In this document: piece after piece, positions 60,880 through 64,000 of the stretch
Numbering within the stretch: the first letter of the stretch is position 1
Layout of the letters: each line of letters begins with the position of its first letter
DNA from: Streptomyces spinoverrucosus
GTDB lineage: Bacteria > Actinomycetota > Actinomycetes > Streptomycetales > Streptomycetaceae
Direction of reading: 5' to 3'
DNA: 64,000 nucleotides
Assembly: GCF_006539505.1 (NCBI RefSeq)
Contig: NZ_BJND01000032.1
Span: forward strand, 1 to 64,000
Program-made: the position numbers and the translations under genes
The notes under the pieces: generated by a model
What the model was told of the DNA's origin: nothing
What the model saw: only the letters and a program-made list of their open reading frames with translations
Databases searched by the model: none

Positions 60880-61572
60880 CTAGGGCTGGGTGATCTCGCC
60901 GTCCTTCAACTCCAGTACCCGATCAGCGAGGTCCAGAAGTGTCGGGTCGTGGGTGGCCACGAGAGCCGTGATCTGTTCGCTGCGGACGACCGCGCGCAGC
61001 AGTTCCATCACGGAGTGCCCGGTCTCCGCGTCCAACTGGCCGGTCGGCTCGTCGGCGATGAGTATCGAGGGGCTGTTGGCCAACGCGCGGGCAATGGCGA
61101 CGCGCTGGCGCTGGCCGCCCGACAACTCGCCCGGGCGCTGCGCGGCATGGTCGGCGAGCCCCACCAGAGACAGCAGCAGTTCGACGCGCTCCCGCCGCTC
61201 GCGCGGGTCGGCCCTGCGCAACCGCAGCGGCACGCCCACGTTTTCGGCGGCCGTGAGGATGGGGATGAGCCCGAAGGACTGGAAGACGAAGCCGATACGC
61301 TCCCGGCGCAGCGCGAGGAGGGCGTCCTCGCCCTGATCCCGCAGGTCCAGTCCGTCGACGGTGACGCGTCCGCTGTCCGGCTCGTCCAGGCCGCCGACAA
61401 TGTTGAGCAGGGTGGTCTTGCCCGAGCCCGAGCGTCCCTTCAGGGCGACGAGTTCGCCCCGAGGGACTTCAAAAGAAACGCCCCGCAGAGCGTGAACGGC
61501 GCCGGCGCCCCGGCCGTACGACTTGTGCACGTCCGCCACTTGCAGCATGGCTGCGGTCACCGCCTGGCCCAT
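60880..61572 (-). CDS. ABC transporter ATP-binding protein (MacB/LolD type), convergent
   Basis: A 230-residue, normal-length ATPase: Walker A KGRSGSGKTTLLNIV, Q-loop FQSFGLIPILT, signature LSGGQRQRVAIARAL, Walker B ILIADEPTGQLD, H-loop LVATHDPTLLD. ATG 61572 has GAGGGG. It lies on the opposite strand and no permease follows it, so it may be an alternative engine for the FtsX permeases or serve a distant one. The stops of this gene and the other ATPase are two bases apart. Confidence 0.92.
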   Translation of the reverse strand: MGQAVTAAMLQVADVHKSYGRGAGAVHALRGVSFEVPRGELVALKGRSGSGKTTLLNIVGGLDEPDSGRVTVDGLDLRDQGEDALLALRRERIGFVFQSFGLIPILTAAENVGVPLRLRRADPRERRERVELLLSLVGLADHAAQRPGELSGGQRQRVAIARALANSPSILIADEPTGQLDAETGHSVMELLRAVVRSEQITALVATHDPTLLDLADRVLELKDGEITQP

Positions 61573-62013
61573 GGCACCCCTCGTATGCTCCCGTGATTCC
61601 CCGGCGGGCCAGTATCTCCCCCGGCTGCGCAGAAGGGATACCGCCGCCGCAAAGGAGGGGTGTGCGCGGGGACCGCCGCACCCCCGTTGCCGGGGGGCGG
61701 GACGACGGCGGTCCCCGCGAGGGACGCGGGCCGGGTCAGGCCGGGCTTGCGCGTCCGTGGCGTCCATGGAGGTCCGGGAGCCGCTCCGGAGGTCCTTGGC
61801 GCCGTACGGGCCGGCCCGGGCGGGGAGCCGCTCCCGCCCTGCCGACACCCACTAATGTGCCGGACCCGTGTTAAGCGGGTGCTGCGCGGACGTGACGCGC
61901 TCGTACCACTTCCGAGAAGACCAACAAACGCGCACGTCACCGCAAGTTCCCCGCCGGCATGGGCCGTTCACCGCCGGTTCGCTGCCCGCGTGGGCAGTTC
62001 ACCGCCGGTTCGT
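61573..62013. other. 441-base gap: ATPase promoter region and CBS 3' repeats
   Basis: Near 61573-61700 lies the upstream region of the convergent ATPase. The rest has no credible gene; two 16-base copies of GTTCACCGCCGGTTCG stand at 61966 and 61997 (31-base period, a third degraded copy near 61935), ending one base before the cystathionine beta-synthase stop. No other structure was found. Confidence 0.6.
61966..62012. repeat. 31-bp direct repeat next to the CBS stop codon
   Basis: GTTCACCGCCGGTTCG is repeated exactly at 61966-61981 and 61997-62012; the intervening bases share no strict match, and a weak third copy starts near 61935. The last copy is one base from the TAG of the synthase gene. 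Confidence 0.75.
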
Positions 62014-63402
62014 CTACTTCGCGTTCTTGGCCAGGAAGGCCAGCAGGTCCTGCCGGCTGACCACACCGGTCGGCTTGCCCTCCACGAGAACGATCGCCGC
62101 GTCCGCCGTACCGAGCACGGACATCAGGTCGCCGACCGGCTCGCCGGAGCCGACCTGCGGCAGCGGCGCCGACATGTGCTTCTCCAACGGGTCGTCGAGC
62201 GAGGCGCTCTTGGTGAACAGCGCGTCCAGCAGCTCCCGTTCGACGACCGAGCCCACGACCTCGGCGGCCATCACGTCCGGGTGCCCGGCGCCCGGTTTGA
62301 CGATCGGCATCTGCGAGACGCCGTACTCGCGCAGCACCTCGATGGCCTGGCCGACCGTCTCGTCCGGGTGCATGTGGACCAGGGACGGCATGGCGCCGCC
62401 CTCCTTGTCGTTGAGCACATCACTGACGCGCGCGCTCGGACCGGCGTCCTCCAGGAAGCCGTAGTCGGCCATCCACTCGTCGTTGAAGATCTTGCTCAGG
62501 TATCCGCGCCCGCTGTCCGGCAGCAGTACGACCACGACGTCGTCCTCGCCGAGCCGCTCGGCGACCCGCAGCGCGGCGACCACGGCCATGCCGCAGGAGC
62601 CGCCCACCAGCAGGCCCTCCTCCTTGGCGAGGCGCCGGGTCATCTGGAAGGAGTCCTTGTCGGACACGGCGACGATCTCGTCGGCGACGGTACGGTCGTA
62701 CGCCGTCGGCCAGAAGTCCTCACCGACGCCCTCGACGAGGTACGGCCGCCCGGACCCGCCCGAGTACACGGAACCCTCGGGGTCGGCGCCGATGACCTTG
62801 ACCCGGCCGTCGCTGACCTCCTTCAGGTACCGCCCGGTCCCGGAGATGGTGCCGCCGGTGCCGACGCCGGCGACGAAGTGGGTGATCTGCCCCTCCGTCT
62901 GCTCCCACAGCTCGGGGCCGGTCGAGTGGTAGTGGGAGAGCGGGTTGTTGGGGTTGGAGTACTGGTCCGGCTTCCAGGCGCCCGGCGTCTCGCGGACCAG
63001 CCGGTCGGAGACGTTGTAGTACGAGTCCGGGTGCTCCGGCGCGACGGCGGTCGGGCACACGACCACCTCGGCCCCGTAGGCCCGCAGCACATTGATCTTG
63101 TCCGTGGACACCTTGTCCGGGCACACGAAGATGCACTTGTACCCCTTCTGCTGCGCCACGATCGCCAGCCCCACCCCGGTGTTGCCGCTGGTCGGCTCCA
63201 CGATCGTGCCGCCGGGCTTGAGCGCGCCGCTCTCCTCCGCCGCCTCGATCATCCGCAGCGCGATGCGGTCCTTCACGGAACCGCCGGGGTTGAAGTACTC
63301 GACCTTGGCCAGGACGGTCGCCCGGATGCCCTTGGTCACGTTGTTGAGCCTCACCAGCGGGGTGTTGCCGACGAGACTGATCATCGAGTCGTGGAACTGC
63401 AC
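62014..63402 (-). CDS. cbs: Cystathionine beta-synthase with two CBS domains
   Basis: A 462-residue PLP enzyme joining serine (or O-acetylserine) and homocysteine to cystathionine in reverse transsulfuration. PLP lysine is in NPGGSVKDRIALRM, substrate loop PTSGNTGVGLAI, and PLP-phosphate glycines in GVGTGGTISGTG. A CBS pair closes the protein (from LVHMHPDETVGQAIEVLREY to VVSRQDLLAFL) and probably regulates it by binding nucleotides. GTG 63402 has GGAG upstream. It is divergent from the GDSL hydrolase gene. Confidence 0.95.
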   Translation of the reverse strand: MQFHDSMISLVGNTPLVRLNNVTKGIRATVLAKVEYFNPGGSVKDRIALRMIEAAEESGALKPGGTIVEPTSGNTGVGLAIVAQQKGYKCIFVCPDKVSTDKINVLRAYGAEVVVCPTAVAPEHPDSYYNVSDRLVRETPGAWKPDQYSNPNNPLSHYHSTGPELWEQTEGQITHFVAGVGTGGTISGTGRYLKEVSDGRVKVIGADPEGSVYSGGSGRPYLVEGVGEDFWPTAYDRTVADEIVAVSDKDSFQMTRRLAKEEGLLVGGSCGMAVVAALRVAERLGEDDVVVVLLPDSGRGYLSKIFNDEWMADYGFLEDAGPSARVSDVLNDKEGGAMPSLVHMHPDETVGQAIEVLREYGVSQMPIVKPGAGHPDVMAAEVVGSVVERELLDALFTKSASLDDPLEKHMSAPLPQVGSGEPVGDLMSVLGTADAAIVLVEGKPTGVVSRQDLLAFLAKNAK

Positions 63403-63551
63403 CGTTGTCTCCGGATGCTGCAGAAGAGGTGGTCGTTGGTAGTAGCGCCAGCCTATGGCCTGTCACCGGCGTTCACTCGCCGTTGAGATTGGCGGGGGCT
63501 CGGTTCGGGGCAAGGAGTGGATGTACGGGTGCGAGGAGGTGTCGGCGACGC

Positions 63552-64000
63552 ATGACCAGGATGTCGAGGGCGAGGGTGGCCCGGCGCATCGCAGCCGGTG
63601 CGGCGTACGGCGGTGGTGGCATCGGCCTGGCCGGTGCGGCGGTCGTCGGCCTGGTGCTGGCCGAGGTGCAGCTGGCCCGCCGCCAGGTGGGCAACGGCGC
63701 GACACCGTACGTGCCGAACGCGAGCGGGCGGTACGGACGGACGTACGACACCCCGGGCGTCCCGCCGCTCCTGTTCACCATGCTCGGCGACTCCACCGCC
63801 GCCGGCCAGGGCGTCCACCGGGCCGGCCAGACCCCGGGCGCGCTGCTCGCCTCGGGCCTCGCGGCGGTCGCGGAACGCCCCGTCGACCTGCGCAACGTCG
63901 CCCTCCCCGGCGCCATGTCCGACGACCTGGACCGCCAGGTGTCACTGGTCCTCGGCGACCCGGACCGCACCCCCGACATCTGCGTGATCATGATCGGCGC
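63552..64000 (+). CDS. SGNH/GDSL hydrolase, partial (cut by window end)
   Basis: The first 149 residues of an exported esterase/lipase-type enzyme. A positively charged start and a hydrophobic helix (about residues 15-38) act as a signal anchor. FTMLGDSTAAGQGV holds the nucleophilic serine of the GDS block, and NVALPGAMSDD and DICVIMIGA fit the next SGNH blocks. The catalytic His/Asp lie beyond the window. ATG 63552 has AGGAGG about 12 bases upstream. Confidence 0.85.
   Translation, partial: MTRMSRARVARRIAAGAAYGGGGIGLAGAAVVGLVLAEVQLARRQVGNGATPYVPNASGRYGRTYDTPGVPPLLFTMLGDSTAAGQGVHRAGQTPGALLASGLAAVAERPVDLRNVALPGAMSDDLDRQVSLVLGDPDRTPDICVIMIG

Noticed and set aside
61557..61940. Open frames in the gap between the ATPase and CBS genes
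   Set aside because: Arg/Pro/Gly-rich on both strands with no ribosome site or family signal.
1..64000. CRISPR arrays, prophage, insertion sequences, tRNA or rRNA genes
   Set aside because: No spaced identical repeats, integrase or transposase motifs, and no cloverleaf-like sequence was found by reading.

Overview
The window is a piece of a Streptomyces-type actinobacterial chromosome. The DNA is very GC-rich, coding third positions are almost always G or C, GTG starts and 4-base GTGA/ATGA stop-start overlaps are common, and the gene order matches what I remember of the Streptomyces coelicolor SCO3039-SCO3080 neighbourhood. That comparison is from memory and no search was run. I see no tRNA, rRNA, prophage, insertion sequence, CRISPR array or biosynthetic cluster. 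Almost every gene reads intact.

Layout. (1) 1-17.3 kb is a cell-envelope block: an NDP-sugar pyrophosphorylase, a secreted PGRP-type amidase, five LytR-CpsA-Psr (LCP) glycopolymer transferases, a family 2 glycosyltransferase and a UDP-glucose 6-dehydrogenase. A thioesterase, a HAD hydrolase, a 16-cysteine copper-storage-type protein and an acyl-CoA dehydrogenase are interspersed. (2) 17.4-28.3 kb is mixed metabolism: a VOC protein beside the remnant of a second copy, a dipeptidase homologue that has lost its metal ligands, a divergent MerR/Old Yellow Enzyme pair, a purK-purE-dipeptidase operon, a GtrA protein, a two-component system and a POT peptide transporter. (3) 28.4-32.3 kb is a four-gene operon of secreted and sortase-anchored proteins with LPQTG and LAETG signals. 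(4) 32.5-37 kb is a SigB-type partner-switching set (anti-sigma factor, antagonist, SigI-like sigma factor) followed by a membrane protein that joins a degenerate sigma-factor-like region and zinc finger to an outside ricin-B lectin.

(5) 37-44.1 kb is a coupled histidine-utilisation operon, hutU - M20 amidohydrolase - hutF - hutI, with a divergent fold-type III PLP enzyme. The M20 enzyme occupies the place expected for the last step (HutG). (6) 44.2-46.7 kb is a roadblock/LC7 operon without the kinase and GTPase of a normal conservon. (7) 46.7-49.8 kb holds a membrane protein, an RpiR regulator and a histidine-ammonia-lyase-like protein that lacks the Ala-Ser-Gly triad that forms the MIO cofactor. 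(8) 49.9-53.2 kb is an OpuC-type osmoprotectant ABC importer. (9) 53.3-61.6 kb is a small membrane protein, two very large FtsX-type permeases and two ABC ATPases that converge tail to tail. (10) 62-64 kb is cystathionine beta-synthase and the start of a GDSL/SGNH hydrolase cut by the window end.

The observations that stand out are the sigma-like/lectin transmembrane fusion, the metal-site-less dipeptidase paralogue, the MIO-less lyase, the kinase-less roadblock operon, the sortase-anchored cluster, and several minisatellites that start at or run up to stop codons.
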